Source: Mucilaginibacter flavidus
GTDB taxonomy: Bacteria > Bacteroidota > Bacteroidia > Sphingobacteriales > Sphingobacteriaceae
DNA length: 64,000 bases
Assembly: GCF_024055575.1 (NCBI RefSeq)
Contig: NZ_JAMXOE010000016.1
Coordinates: 62,001 to 126,000, forward strand
Direction of reading: 5' to 3'
Positions 1-9,066 of the stretch are shown here, piece after piece. The translations under genes were made by a program, and so were the position numbers. The notes under the pieces are model-generated. The model worked only from the letters and a program-made list of their open reading frames with translations. It ran no database searches and had not been told where the DNA came from. Position 1 is the first letter of the stretch, and each line of letters opens with the position of its first letter.

Positions 1-169
1 ACTTTTTCATATTTAAGATTAAATGGTTATTTGTGTTTGCATCAGGAGGGCTGCAAGTAAAATTGTTTAGGCAGTTTTTTGACATATATAATGTGTGTTG
101 TAGTAAAATAATTTATTTTTTTTATTAAAATATAATCTTACTTTTATCTTAGCAAATAATAATAGTCTT

Positions 170-2092
170 ATGAAGAAATACTCACTATCTAATAAGGTTG
201 TTCCGCGATGGGTCATAATCGTTCTGGATTTTTTTATTGTTGCGGCATCATTCTCGGTCGCGTATTTTATTGTGTACCGTTTCGAGTTTATAAATATATT
301 AAGAGGATATTTCTTAATTTATACGAGTCTATATTGTTTAACGTCGCTGGCTGTGATGTTTATGATGCGGATACACACCGGGTTAATCCGCTACTCGAAC
401 ACCCGTGATGTGTTACGTATATTCAGCGCAGTATTTTCATGTACATTAATATATTCTGTACTAATTAATATTTGGTTTTTACCGCAATGGCCTATTAGCC
501 GTATAACCATAAATATGGTAATGCTGGTTAACTTTTCGTTATCAAGCACTTTGTTGATATTGTTACGTACTGCCGTTAAAAGTGCATATTTCTATATTAA
601 TAATTATTCAAATGCTACTAAAACGGTTGTACTTATTTATGGCTCAGATACCAGCGCAGTTTTAGTGAAGCAAGCTTTGGAGACCAGCGTAAAAACTAAC
701 TTTTCTGTTATCGGCTTTGTTGATGACGACCCTAATAAAATAAATAAAGAAATTCATCAGCTTAAAGTTTATGATATTGATAAGCTGGAAAACCTAATAA
801 AAAAGCGTAAGGTAGACAGGCTCATTATTATGAACCATCACCTTGATGAACAAGCCAAGAAAAATGCGCTTGAAAAGTGCCTGGCGCTGGGCATACAGGT
901 GCTTACAGTTCCACCGTCTGACCAATGGATATATGGCAAACTTAACCTTCAGCAGATTAAAGATTTGAAAATAGAGGATTTACTACAGCGTAAGCCTATC
1001 CAGATTGACACCACGAGGATTTCGGAAGATTTACAAGGGAAACGCGTGCTGGTAACAGGTGCTGCGGGTTCTATTGGATCGGAGATTGTTCAGCAAGTGC
1101 TTGGCTATAAACCAGCGATGATTATTTTGTGTGACCAGGCTGAATCGCCTCTTCACGAACTTCGCCTGCAGGTTGAGGAGAGTTTCCCTGATAGCGATAT
1201 TAAAATATTTATCGGGGATGTGCGGAATTACTCCAGGATGCGCAAATTGTTTATCGACTACACACCTGAAATAGTATTCCACGCAGCTGCCTATAAACAC
1301 GTGCCGATGATGGAAGAAAATCCTACCGAGGGCGTATTAACTAATGTTGTAGGCACTAAGTATCTTGCCGATCTGTCAGTTGCTTTCGGCGTTGACAAAT
1401 TTGTAATGATTTCTACCGATAAGGCCGTAAACCCATCCAATATAATGGGTACGACAAAGCGGATTGCCGAAATATACATTCAATCGCTTAAAAATGATCC
1501 TGATAACAATGGAACTACGCGCTTTATCACCACAAGGTTTGGTAACGTGTTAGGATCTAATGGCTCAGTTATACCGAGATTTAAAGCGCAGATACAAAAA
1601 GGCGGACCACTGACTGTTACGCATCCGGAAATTACCCGTTATTTTATGACTATCCCTGAAGCCGTTCACCTGGTTTTGGAAGCAGGCACAATGGGTACCG
1701 GTGGCGAGATATTTATTTTTGACATGGGCGAACCTGTAAAGATTACCGATCTTGCGTTAAAAATGATTAAACTGGCCGGTTTGCAGCCCGACAGGGATAT
1801 TAAAGTTGTTTTTACAGGTTTAAGGCCAGGAGAAAAACTTTATGAAGAGCTATTGAACGATGGTGAAAATACGATGCCAACCTATCACGAAAAAATAAAG
1901 ATTTCGCGGGTTATTGAGTATTCATATGCCCAGGTTCATAATGATATTAACGAATTGCTTGCTTTAAATAAGCAAAACGACATATTGGGCGTGGTTAATA
2001 AAATGAAAGAAATTGTACCTGAATTTATTAGCAAAAACTCAGAATACGAAGTGCTTGATAATAAAGACGCCAGTTTAGTTCCTGAAATGTAA
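170..2092 (+). CDS. CapD/WbpM-type nucleotide-sugar 4,6-dehydratase, membrane-anchored
   Basis: The 640-residue product has four N-terminal membrane segments (about residues 14-133), a first Rossmann-like domain (about 145-280) and a C-terminal extended-SDR domain beginning with TGAAGSIGSE near 295. The catalytic region STDKAVNPSNIMGTTK (about 415-430) has Met where short SDRs have Tyr, which is the Ser-Met-Lys variant of the long WbpM/FlaA1-type UDP-GlcNAc 4,6-dehydratases. Such enzymes act at the inner membrane to make deoxy-amino sugars for capsule, O-antigen or exopolysaccharide. Length and domain order are normal. The exact sugar substrate is not visible. No glycosyltransferase genes lie downstream; the gene may be the last of a polysaccharide locus that lies left of the window. 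Confidence 0.93.
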   Translation: MKKYSLSNKVVPRWVIIVLDFFIVAASFSVAYFIVYRFEFINILRGYFLIYTSLYCLTSLAVMFMMRIHTGLIRYSNTRDVLRIFSAVFSCTLIYSVLINIWFLPQWPISRITINMVMLVNFSLSSTLLILLRTAVKSAYFYINNYSNATKTVVLIYGSDTSAVLVKQALETSVKTNFSVIGFVDDDPNKINKEIHQLKVYDIDKLENLIKKRKVDRLIIMNHHLDEQAKKNALEKCLALGIQVLTVPPSDQWIYGKLNLQQIKDLKIEDLLQRKPIQIDTTRISEDLQGKRVLVTGAAGSIGSEIVQQVLGYKPAMIILCDQAESPLHELRLQVEESFPDSDIKIFIGDVRNYSRMRKLFIDYTPEIVFHAAAYKHVPMMEENPTEGVLTNVVGTKYLADLSVAFGVDKFVMISTDKAVNPSNIMGTTKRIAEIYIQSLKNDPDNNGTTRFITTRFGNVLGSNGSVIPRFKAQIQKGGPLTVTHPEITRYFMTIPEAVHLVLEAGTMGTGGEIFIFDMGEPVKITDLALKMIKLAGLQPDRDIKVVFTGLRPGEKLYEELLNDGENTMPTYHEKIKISRVIEYSYAQVHNDINELLALNKQNDILGVVNKMKEIVPEFISKNSEYEVLDNKDASLVPEM

Positions 2093-2139
2093 CTTCGTTT
2101 CAGTTTATATCTATACTTCAAGTAGTGAAATATATCAAG

Positions 2140-2163
2140 GCCTGGCTTTCGCCGGGCTTTTGT
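2140..2163 (+). terminator. Intrinsic terminator after the dehydratase gene
   Basis: A GCCTGGC / GCCGGGC stem with a TTTC loop is followed directly by a T tract, 48 bases after the dehydratase stop codon. Confidence 0.75.
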
Positions 2164-2285
2164 ATTTGGTGCCTTCGGCAGCGCCTTATACTTTCGAGAA
2201 AAACAGATGACAATAGTGTCCAATTTTTAAACTTTCGATTGTTACCAGGTAATTAATATATTTAATACTGTTATTAGTTAAGAAA

Positions 2286-2639
2286 ATGGACGAGTTTATT
2301 TTAATTTTCAGGCACCAGGACGGTTCAAAAATTGCTTCGCCGGAGCAAATGCAAACGTGGATGAAACAAACCATGGACTGGATAGGTGGCATTGCATCAC
2401 AAAACAAATATATTGGTGGTAACGGCTTACCTCTTGATAACGCGAGGGTTGTGCGCCACAACAAGATAGTGACCAATGGCCCGTTTGGGGAAATAAAAGA
2501 AACCCTGGGTGGGTATATCATAGTCAAAGCAGAGTCGATTGATGAAGCGGTTGAGTTTGCCAAAGACTGTCCAATTTTACAGGGAGAAGGAAATACCGTG
2601 GAGGTAAGGAAAATTGCAAAAGGCGATGGTACACATTGA
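2286..2639 (+). CDS. YCII-related (DGPF) domain protein
   Basis: A 117-residue single-domain protein of the YCII/DGPF family. It shows the typical start MDEFILIFR, the segment TNGPFGEIKETLGGYIIV (about 63-80) and a GEGNTVEVR end. Family members are small ferredoxin-like dimers, usually without a proven reaction. The gene ends inside or just before the next gene, an ECF sigma factor of the group habitually found beside DGPF proteins, so it is probably part of the sigma factor's signalling unit or target set. The role is inferred from family and context only. Confidence 0.88.
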   Translation: MDEFILIFRHQDGSKIASPEQMQTWMKQTMDWIGGIASQNKYIGGNGLPLDNARVVRHNKIVTNGPFGEIKETLGGYIIVKAESIDEAVEFAKDCPILQGEGNTVEVRKIAKGDGTH

Positions 2640-2674
2640 CACAATTGCCGAATTTGGGTGCGAAGCTTTCGTGT

Positions 2675-3901
2675 ATGGAGCAACAAGAGTTAATACCACA
2701 TTTATTTAGAACCGAGTACCGCAAAGTAGTTTCGGTGCTTTGTAAACGGTTCGGTTTCGCTGAGATTGAGGTAGCAGAAGATATTGCCAGCGAAACTTTT
2801 ATAACGGCTGCGCAAACCTGGGGCATCAAAGGTATCCCGCCAAACCCCATTGCATGGCTTTATAATGTTGCAAAAAATAAGGCTAAAAATTATCTGCATC
2901 GGGAGTTGCTTTTCGACGGTAAGGTCGCCGCTGAAATAAGGAATAACTTAGCCGAAGATTATGAGTTAGAAATTGATTTGTCGCCGCAAAACATCAACGA
3001 CAGTCAATTACAGATGATGTTTGTCATTTGCCATCCATCAATTGCGCCGGAGGCGCAGGTCGGCCTCTCGTTGCGTATATTGTGTGGTTTCGGTATTGAT
3101 GAAATTGCCGAAGCCTTCCTGTCAAATAAGGAAACCATAAACAAACGGCTGTTTAGAGCCAAAGAAAAACTACGCGAAGGAAACATAAAAATCGAATTGC
3201 CAACTCTGGCTGAAATTGATGAACGCCTTGATGTGGTTTTAACAACAATCTACCTTTTGTTTAACGAGGGCTATTACTCAGTTAATAAAAGCCAAACCAT
3301 ACGGAAGGACTTATGCCTTGAAGCTATGCGTCTTTGCTATATGCTGATTGAAAATAAAAACACCAATAAGCCACATGTGAACGCCCTGATGGCGTTGATG
3401 TGCTTCCATACTTCGCGGTTTGAAGCGCGGATAGGCATAAACGGTGAACATATATTATACGAGGAGCAAGACATCAGCCTCTGGAACGCCGATTTAATAA
3501 GCAAAGGCGGGTATTTTTTAAATTGCGCAGCAATAGGGGATAGATTAACAAAGTACCACCTGGAGGCCACAATTGCATTTTGGAGCACACAGCAGGCCGA
3601 TACTAACGAAAAATGGGAAAATGTGCTGCAACTTTATAATCGTTTGTTGCAAATAGAGTATTCGCCTGTAGCAGCGCTGAACCGAACATTCGCATTTTCA
3701 AAAGCAATTGGTAAAGATGAAGCCATTATTGTTGCCGAAAAATTAAACCTAATTGACAATCAATTTTATTTTACGTTGCTGGGTGAGCTTTATACCGGTA
3801 TAAATAAAGTTAAAGCTAAACTGAATTTCGAAAAGGCATTGTTCATAGCAAAAAATCAGCCTGACAAGCAATCCATCCAAAAGAAGATAGACCATTTGTA
3901 G
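2675..3901 (+). CDS. ECF42-type RNA polymerase sigma factor with C-terminal extension
   Basis: About 408 residues: sigma region 2 (FRTEYRKVVSVLCKRFG through AWLYNVAKNKAKNYLHRE), region 4 (GLSLRILCGFGIDEIAEAF, then NKRLFRAKEKLRE) and a long C-terminal helical extension (about 190-408) as in the ECF42 group, where this part is TPR-like and needed for activity. No anti-sigma factor is adjacent, which fits that group. I prefer the ATG at 2675 (MEQQELIPHLF), where family similarity begins. A TTG at 2636 overlapping the upstream stop codon would add 13 residues and cannot be excluded. Confidence 0.9.
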   Translation: MEQQELIPHLFRTEYRKVVSVLCKRFGFAEIEVAEDIASETFITAAQTWGIKGIPPNPIAWLYNVAKNKAKNYLHRELLFDGKVAAEIRNNLAEDYELEIDLSPQNINDSQLQMMFVICHPSIAPEAQVGLSLRILCGFGIDEIAEAFLSNKETINKRLFRAKEKLREGNIKIELPTLAEIDERLDVVLTTIYLLFNEGYYSVNKSQTIRKDLCLEAMRLCYMLIENKNTNKPHVNALMALMCFHTSRFEARIGINGEHILYEEQDISLWNADLISKGGYFLNCAAIGDRLTKYHLEATIAFWSTQQADTNEKWENVLQLYNRLLQIEYSPVAALNRTFAFSKAIGKDEAIIVAEKLNLIDNQFYFTLLGELYTGINKVKAKLNFEKALFIAKNQPDKQSIQKKIDHL

Positions 3902-4125
3902 CGTAAATTGTCATAAATATGCTATTCTGCTCGCCGGAGCGAATAATTTGTATTTTATACATTTATTTTAATTACATATAATTCCTATATTTGTGTCCTG
4001 AATTTGATGAATTAAAAGGGGGTCTTATCACACCCTTATTTACTAAAAAATAATTTTGAAATGCTAGCATCGCGTTGTTTAAAACAATGCACGTTGGTGT
4101 TAATCATGTATTATCAATCGCAATT

Positions 4126-4236
4126 ATGCCCCTAATGAAAAATTTTGTATACTGGACTATGGTTTTGCTAGGACTCATTTGCGCCATCTGCATAGCATTT
4201 CTTATAATTAACTGGTCGGTTACTACGAAAATTTAG
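4126..4236 (+). CDS. Possible 36-residue single-span membrane peptide
   Basis: A short frame in the roughly 500-base gap between the sigma factor and tRNA-Pro encodes MPLMKNFVYWTMVLLGL and a following hydrophobic stretch, a single membrane span with a short basic tail. A second ATG lies three codons in. There is no recognisable family. Small size makes this a weak call; the rest of the gap (3902-4125 and 4237-4370) shows nothing else. Confidence 0.35.
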   Translation: MPLMKNFVYWTMVLLGLICAICIAFLIINWSVTTKI

Positions 4237-4370
4237 CTCCTTTAATAAATTTTTATTCGACGAAAACTTAGCTTTTGATCGTAACATCCTGAATGTTAAT
4301 GGCTATAAAAGCAAAATTTAATCGAGTATACAATGCGCATTAAAAAAGATGAAATTTTATTTAAAAAACA

Positions 4371-4401
4371 TTTGCAACAATAAGTATAAAGCTTACCTTT
4401 G
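4371..4401 (+). promoter_or_regulatory. Bacteroidota-type promoter of tRNA-Pro
   Basis: TTTG at 4371-4374 and TACCTTTG at 4394-4401 are separated by exactly 19 bases, matching the Bacteroidota -33/-7 consensus. The tRNA begins 10 bases downstream. Confidence 0.8.
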
Positions 4402-4411
4402 CGTTCCCTTT

Positions 4412-4485
4412 CGGGATGTAGCGTAGCCCGGTATCGCGCCACATTTGGGATGTGGAGGCCGCAGGTTCGAATCCTGCCATCCCGA
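4412..4485 (+). tRNA. tRNA-Pro(UGG)
   Basis: The acceptor stem CGGGATG pairs with CATCCCG, followed by discriminator A. The anticodon arm CCACA-TTTGGGA-TGTGG carries anticodon TGG. The T arm contains GGTTCGAATCC. CCA is not encoded. The tRNA lies just upstream of a tyrosine integrase, so its 3' end is the probable attachment site of the element that follows. No second copy of the tRNA 3' end was seen within the window. Confidence 0.95.
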
Positions 4486-4511
4486 CACCAGCGATACCAA
4501 ACTGAGTCAAA

Positions 4512-4546
4512 AACCCTCTAAATTTATTAATTTAGAGGGTTTTTTC
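4512..4546 (+). terminator. Intrinsic terminator after tRNA-Pro
   Basis: A 12-base perfect inverted repeat (AACCCTCTAAAT / ATTTAGAGGGTT) with a six-base loop is followed by TTTTC, 26 bases after the tRNA. Confidence 0.8.
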
Positions 4547-4773
4547 ATTTATTTTAAAAAATTTCATACCAAAGAACCCCAAAGAATACCAAAGTTCTTA
4601 TGCCCTATTCTGCACCCTGTTTTTTATTCGTAGAATTGACCGATGCGTTTTACGGGCAGTTCCTATTGATTTGCCTGTAAGCTATTTGTAAGTGTTTAAT
4701 CCGTTTTGAACAAGTCATCAATTTGTACTTGACGGGAAATTATATCAAATGAGTTTAAAAGGAAACAAATCGT

Positions 4774-6012
4774 ATGAAAACAACAAATTCATTCAGCCAC
4801 AACTTTTTTCTTAAAAAAGACAAGGCAAGTAAGGGAAACGCGCCGCTTTACGTGCGGGTTACTGTTAACAGGAAGTTTGTAGACATTTCTTTAAAGCGGC
4901 GGATAAAAATTACTTCGTGGAATCACGAGCTGCAAAAACTTGAAGGGAACGATCAGGAAGCAAAGGATATTCGCAAGAAAATCCGGCAGATGGGTAACGA
5001 GATCAATGCTGCTTACGATGTTTTGCGTTACGATAAAGAAATTTTAAGCGCAGATGCCATTAAAGCAAAAATTGAGGGCATAGATGAAGAGAAGACCACG
5101 CTTTTGTGGCTGATGAATTATCACAACACCGAGATCAAAAAATTGCTTGAACCCGGTACCATGAAAAACTATTTCAGTACTGAACGCTATATCAAAGAAT
5201 TTTTGATGAATAAGAAAAGGCGTAAGGATATGTACCTATCTCAACTGGATTACAAATTTATTATTGACTTCGAGATTTACCTAAGACAGCGTGAACCCAA
5301 TCCCGGCCAAAGGCCATGCGGTAATAATACTGTTATGAAGCATATCGAGCGGCTCCGAAAAATGATAAACATTGCCTTGAAAAATGACTGGATAGTTAAA
5401 GACCCCTTTCTCCGCTTTGAACGCCATATCATTAACAAAGACAGGCAGTGTTTGGAATTTGAGGAACTGGAAACCATCAAAAATTTGGAACTGGATAGAG
5501 ATGGACACCAAATTGTGCGAGATACTTTTATTTTCAGTTGTTACACCGGGTTAGCTTTCGCAGATGTATTCCAATTAAGCGACGATCATTTAGTAACCGA
5601 TATTGAGGGGGAAAAGTGGATAGAGATGGTCAGGCAGAAAACGGCTAATTTTTCAGGTAAGAAATTTTACGTTCTACTTTTGCCGGAAGCAATTGAATTA
5701 ATAAAGAAGTACAAAGGCCATCCTATGGCCTCATATACCGGCACCGTATTTCCATTGTTTTCAAATCAGGCCACTAACCGTTATCTAAAAGTAATAAGCA
5801 AAAAAGCAAATCTGAATTTTGCTTTAACCTATCATATTGCCAGACACACATTCGCAACAACCGTTACTTTGGAAAACGGAGTGCCAATGGAAAGTGTATC
5901 TAAAATGCTTGGCCATTCCAGTATCCGCACAACACAGATATACTCAAAAGTGAAAAAGAAAAAGGTGAGTTCGGATATGAAAATTTTGAGGGAGCGGCTA
6001 AAACTGGCATAG
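4774..6012 (+). CDS. Tyrosine recombinase/integrase (CTnDOT-like family)
   Basis: 412 residues: an N-terminal arm-binding domain (about 1-90), a SAM-like core-binding domain (about 100-200) and a C-terminal catalytic domain. Visible catalytic elements are HIARHTF (about 353), LGHSS and the nucleophile Tyr in QIYSKV (about 390). The first catalytic Arg is replaced by Ala in SCYTGLAFADV (about 256), as in CTnDOT-type integrases that also lack this residue, so absence does not imply inactivity. It sits 288 bases from the tRNA-Pro 3' end, its likely attachment target, and drives excision and integration of the element. Confidence 0.93.
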   Translation: MKTTNSFSHNFFLKKDKASKGNAPLYVRVTVNRKFVDISLKRRIKITSWNHELQKLEGNDQEAKDIRKKIRQMGNEINAAYDVLRYDKEILSADAIKAKIEGIDEEKTTLLWLMNYHNTEIKKLLEPGTMKNYFSTERYIKEFLMNKKRRKDMYLSQLDYKFIIDFEIYLRQREPNPGQRPCGNNTVMKHIERLRKMINIALKNDWIVKDPFLRFERHIINKDRQCLEFEELETIKNLELDRDGHQIVRDTFIFSCYTGLAFADVFQLSDDHLVTDIEGEKWIEMVRQKTANFSGKKFYVLLLPEAIELIKKYKGHPMASYTGTVFPLFSNQATNRYLKVISKKANLNFALTYHIARHTFATTVTLENGVPMESVSKMLGHSSIRTTQIYSKVKKKKVSSDMKILRERLKLA

Positions 6013-6164
6013 TTCAAAAAACTACAAAATCCGATAAAGAGCATTGGTCCCTTATCGTGTCTTTAGTGGGGAGCCAGCTATGTTTTGGTGTTACCAAAAC
6101 TTGCTGGCCCCATTCATGCTATCGCATTCATGGGGAGATTTTTAAGACAGGAAAGGAATTAAAG

Positions 6165-6539
6165 ATGCTTGAAAAGCCAAAAATAAACAAAGGCGGCAGG
6201 CCGCCGAAAGAAGTAAAGCGGTTGCGAACACTTTCCGTTAAGTGTTCCTTTTTTGAGGGGATGCAGATTGAGAACAAAGCTAAACAGGTTGGTTTAAGCG
6301 TATCGGAATACTTGCGGGAAATGGGCTTGAAAGGAGCTGTAAAATTCAGGGTTAAAACTTTGAATCGAGAGGTATTACAGTTAACTGGAACACTCAACCA
6401 CATAGCTGCCAACCTAAACCAGATCGCTAAAAAGCGAAATAGCTTTGATGAATTAAGCGTGCTTGAACGTGCAAGGCTCAACCAGCAAAGCACAAGTCTG
6501 CAACAATTAGTTACGGATATTAAGGCCTATTTACAATGA
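6165..6539 (+). CDS. mobC: MobC-like relaxosome accessory protein
   Basis: A 124-residue protein starting MLEKPKINKGGRPPKEVK, with a ribbon-helix-helix-like N-terminus and the helix LTGTLNHIAANLNQIAKK typical of plasmid MobC proteins, which help the relaxase bind and melt oriT. I chose the ATG at 6165 behind AGGAAAGGAA; a longer open frame to 6057 lacks conserved sequence. The stop overlaps the relaxase start (ATGA), indicating translational coupling. Confidence 0.88.
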   Translation: MLEKPKINKGGRPPKEVKRLRTLSVKCSFFEGMQIENKAKQVGLSVSEYLREMGLKGAVKFRVKTLNREVLQLTGTLNHIAANLNQIAKKRNSFDELSVLERARLNQQSTSLQQLVTDIKAYLQ

Positions 6540-7423
6540 TCGGTAAGATAAGCACAGGAAAAAGTTTCCGGGGATGTTTGAACTACCTGCATGAAGGTAG
6601 ATTACAACAGAGTAAAGCTTTGCAGGAAATAGAACAGGAGAAAAAGCAGGCGCAGGTTATTTGCTATAATCAATGCTTCGGTAATAAAAAGGAATTGATA
6701 CAGCAGTTCAATGAGGTGCAGTATTTAAACCCGAAGCTATCCAAGCCTGTATTACACGCCTCTTTAAGCTTTGCCCATTCAGACCAGTTAAGTAACCAAG
6801 ATAAAATTGATATTGGTAAGCAGATGGCTAAAGACTTTGGATTTGAAAATAACCAATATGTGGTTATAGAGCATGGCGACCGGCAGCATCATCATTTACA
6901 TATTGTGGCTAATAGGGTTGGTTATGATGCCAAAACGGTTTCCGATAGCAACAACTATAAACGGATGGCAAACTTTTGCCGAACTATGGAAAGGAAGCAC
7001 CAATTGGAACAAGTGCTTAGCCCACGTAGGTTTCTGTCTAAAGAAGAAAGAATGTTGCCACGTCAGGACATCCGTAAAGAAGCTTTAAAAGAGGCTATTG
7101 CTAAATTCTTAAAGCAATCCACAACCATGAAAGAATTTCAGAATAAGATTACTGCAAAAGGCTATGAAGTCGAATTGGGCAGGGGTATCGCTTTTACAGA
7201 TGCACAAGCAGTTAGGTTTAAAGGTAGCCAGGTTGGTTATCCTTTATTGAAAATTGAAAAGCAATTAGCACAAAACAGACAGATGCAACAAGAGGAACTA
7301 CAAAAGCCAAGCCTGGCTCAACAACTTAGGGAAAGGATTTTAAGATCGCAAAGAGAAGAACAATTGAAAAGACAACAAGAGGATAAACAGGAAATTAAAC
7401 AATCGGGAGGATTTAGATTATGA
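6536..7423 (+). CDS. Relaxase/mobilisation nuclease (MobA-type)
   Basis: 295 residues of the relaxase/mobilisation nuclease domain family. The N-terminus MIGKISTGKSFRGCLNYL, the segment LHASLSFAHSD (about 72-82) and the three-histidine metal motif HGDRQHHHLHIVANRV (about 113-128) are visible. The protein nicks oriT and pilots the strand through a conjugation channel supplied in trans. The catalytic Tyr was not assigned. It is slightly short for the family, with a charged Q/E/K-rich end. It overlaps mobC by four bases and the next gene by four bases. Confidence 0.92.
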   Translation: MIGKISTGKSFRGCLNYLHEGRLQQSKALQEIEQEKKQAQVICYNQCFGNKKELIQQFNEVQYLNPKLSKPVLHASLSFAHSDQLSNQDKIDIGKQMAKDFGFENNQYVVIEHGDRQHHHLHIVANRVGYDAKTVSDSNNYKRMANFCRTMERKHQLEQVLSPRRFLSKEERMLPRQDIRKEALKEAIAKFLKQSTTMKEFQNKITAKGYEVELGRGIAFTDAQAVRFKGSQVGYPLLKIEKQLAQNRQMQQEELQKPSLAQQLRERILRSQREEQLKRQQEDKQEIKQSGGFRL

Positions 7424-8046
7424 TAAACGAAACAAATTTTAATTCGGTGATGGAGGATTTCACCAAAGAATTACAAGCAGTAAAAGATGTGGTTAAAGTA
7501 TTACCTGCAAAGGTTGATGAACTAAACAAAAAAGTAGACGGCTTTAAAAGCAAGATTGAGAACATACAGGTAACAGCCCCTGCGCCGGAATTATTACCAA
7601 TACACAACATTGTGGCTGATGGTTTTACTACTATAAAAAATGCAGTACAAAGGCAGCTTAATGACCTGTTTACCAAAAACCATATACTGGTATTGCCGGA
7701 GGACGGCGGTAAAAGTTTTTTAAAGATTATGGGCAAACGGTTTATGATTTTAACAGGCCTGGCTTTAACAGTTGGCTTTATCTGCTGGTTTGGTTTCCGC
7801 TATTGGTATATGAATAACGAGAACACCCGTTACCGTAAATCGTGGTATTGGAATTATATTAAACTGGATAAAAGTGAAAAACAAAATATGGTTAATGATT
7901 TGGACAGCTTTAAGGTATCCAGCATCAACAGCTACAGGACGGACAGCATAGAAAGGTATCAAAAAGGACAAGAAACGGAATTGCGCATTAAACAACTTGA
8001 AAGGGAAGCGGATAGTTTGAAAGCACTAAAAAATCGGCCTAAGTGA
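7420..8046 (+). CDS. Mobilisation-locus membrane protein with coiled coil
   Basis: 208 residues: an N-terminal amphipathic or coiled-coil part (about 1-85), one membrane segment (about 107-128, ILTGLALTVGFICWFGFRYW) and a C-terminal charged coiled coil (about 150-205). The gene is translationally coupled to the relaxase (ATGA). Proteins of this layout regularly follow MobA in Bacteroidota mobilisable elements, possibly linking the relaxosome to the membrane; that is inference. A degenerate copy of its last 40 codons recurs at 12041-12170. Confidence 0.75.
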   Translation: MINETNFNSVMEDFTKELQAVKDVVKVLPAKVDELNKKVDGFKSKIENIQVTAPAPELLPIHNIVADGFTTIKNAVQRQLNDLFTKNHILVLPEDGGKSFLKIMGKRFMILTGLALTVGFICWFGFRYWYMNNENTRYRKSWYWNYIKLDKSEKQNMVNDLDSFKVSSINSYRTDSIERYQKGQETELRIKQLEREADSLKALKNRPK

Positions 8047-8613
8047 TTAAAGACACCCCCATTCGGGCAAAACAGGTTCATCCATGAAGCCCGGCAGTCC
8101 GGGGTCATTCCTTCACCCGTTTTGCCTGACACACGGCAAGAGTGAAGCTGCGCAACACACTTGCGCTTCCCGCCAAAAATAAAAACATCTCCATTTCACC
8201 GCGACCGGCAAAGTTACTGACCGGCGGACTGAAATGTAAAGGCTATATAAACGAAGCATTTTTTGTTTTGTTTTTAGCGGTGCTTCGGCCTTGACATTGC
8301 ATCCGCCTTGCCTTTTTGGTGCCTAAGCGTTGAAAATAGGATTGTGTGTGGAACGAACCTAAATCTTTATATGATTAGCATTTACGAGCCTTGAAACTTA
8401 AAATTAATAAATTAGCTTAGTTGAATATTTACAAATTGCCACAATGACACGACACGAAACAGAAGATAAACGAATTGTAATTACTCAGTTTTTTTGCTTT
8501 TTAATAGCACTACTTGTTTCTTATATATTTCCAGAAAGCAAGACCACTCCTAATTTTAAGGTGGCCGACGCGTTGGTAATGACTGGAACTGTATTACTTG
8601 CTATTAAATTAAC
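7911..8613 (+). repeat. Segmental repeat, copy 1 (intact version)
   Basis: This stretch covers the end of the mobilisation membrane gene, a roughly 400-base non-coding region and the start of a small membrane gene. It matches 12041-12752 in the same order and orientation. The non-coding part holds two potential hairpins conserved in both copies: CATTTCA...TGAAATG around 8193-8237 and CGAAGCA...TGCTTCG around 8252-8288. In this mobilisation context it may contain oriT or a structured RNA; neither is proven. Confidence 0.7.
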
Positions 8614-8626
8614 AATTGCCGAATAA
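8444..8626 (+). pseudogene. Truncated copy of the small membrane protein at 12588
   Basis: The 60 residues (MTRHETEDKRIVITQFFCFL...) match the first 56 or so residues of the 178-residue protein at 12588, then end abruptly after AIKLTIAE. It is therefore a 3'-truncated paralogue, cut near 8613 where the segmental repeat also ends. The family is not recognised. Confidence 0.7.
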
Positions 8627-8745
8627 TTCACCTTACAATATCTTTTACAGAAACTGGAAAACTTTCACCTGGAACTCTACGAAAAGAAAACCATCCACAG
8701 CAAAGCGGATCTCAAAATTCTGGCAGAGGAAATTACACCGGCGAA

Positions 8746-9034
8746 ATGAGTGAAGGTATCGTTTCAAATAGCGTTGATATTGACCGAATTATTGAAATGG
8801 CATGGGAAGACCGTACCTCATTTGATGCGATTAAGCTGCAATTTGGCTTTACTGAACAACAAGTCATCAGGCTAATGCGCAGGGAAAATGAAATTGTCCA
8901 GTTTTAAATTATGGCGCGAACGGGTTCAGGGACGAATAGCTAAACATAAAAAACTGGTTGACCAGTCTTTTTTTAGATTCAAATGCAGCAGGCAAAAGCA
9001 AATAAGCTTCAATAAGATCAGTAAAAGAAAGTGA
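8746..9034 (+). pseudogene. DUF2805/TIGR03643-like protein, frameshifted
   Basis: The start reads VDIDRIIEMAWEDRTSFDAI and ...LMRREN, characteristic of TIGR03643 proteins, then stops at 8905. One base less in the A run at 8885-8888 gives the expected continuation MKLSSFKLWRERVQGRIAKH and a stop at 9032-9034, so a single-base insertion broke it. Just upstream (about 8650-8749) another frame ends ...KADLKILAEEITPAK and overlaps this start codon (ATGA); it is the tail of an upstream gene I do not recognise, cut off by the repeat boundary. Confidence 0.7.
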
Positions 9035-9066
9035 TTGTAAACTCCTTTGTTTCGCAACTCAAGAAT

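Larger units (their letters stand above)
4412..8443 (+). mobile_element. Integrative mobilisable element next to tRNA-Pro (right end unclear)
   Basis: A tRNA gene, a tyrosine integrase, a MobC-like accessory protein, a relaxase and a small membrane protein follow each other on one strand. This is the usual core of a Bacteroidota mobilisable element that borrows a conjugation machine from elsewhere; no type IV secretion genes are present. The right boundary cannot be fixed because no attR repeat was found. A decayed second copy of its tail at 12041-12752 suggests the element, or a relative inserted in tandem, once reached about 13.1 kb. Confidence 0.65.

Noticed and set aside
2186..2686. 166-codon minus-strand frame
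   Set aside because: Complete shadow of the YCII gene, which has clear family sequence.
4445..4633. 62-codon frame starting inside the tRNA gene
   Set aside because: Overlaps tRNA-Pro and its terminator; no coding character.
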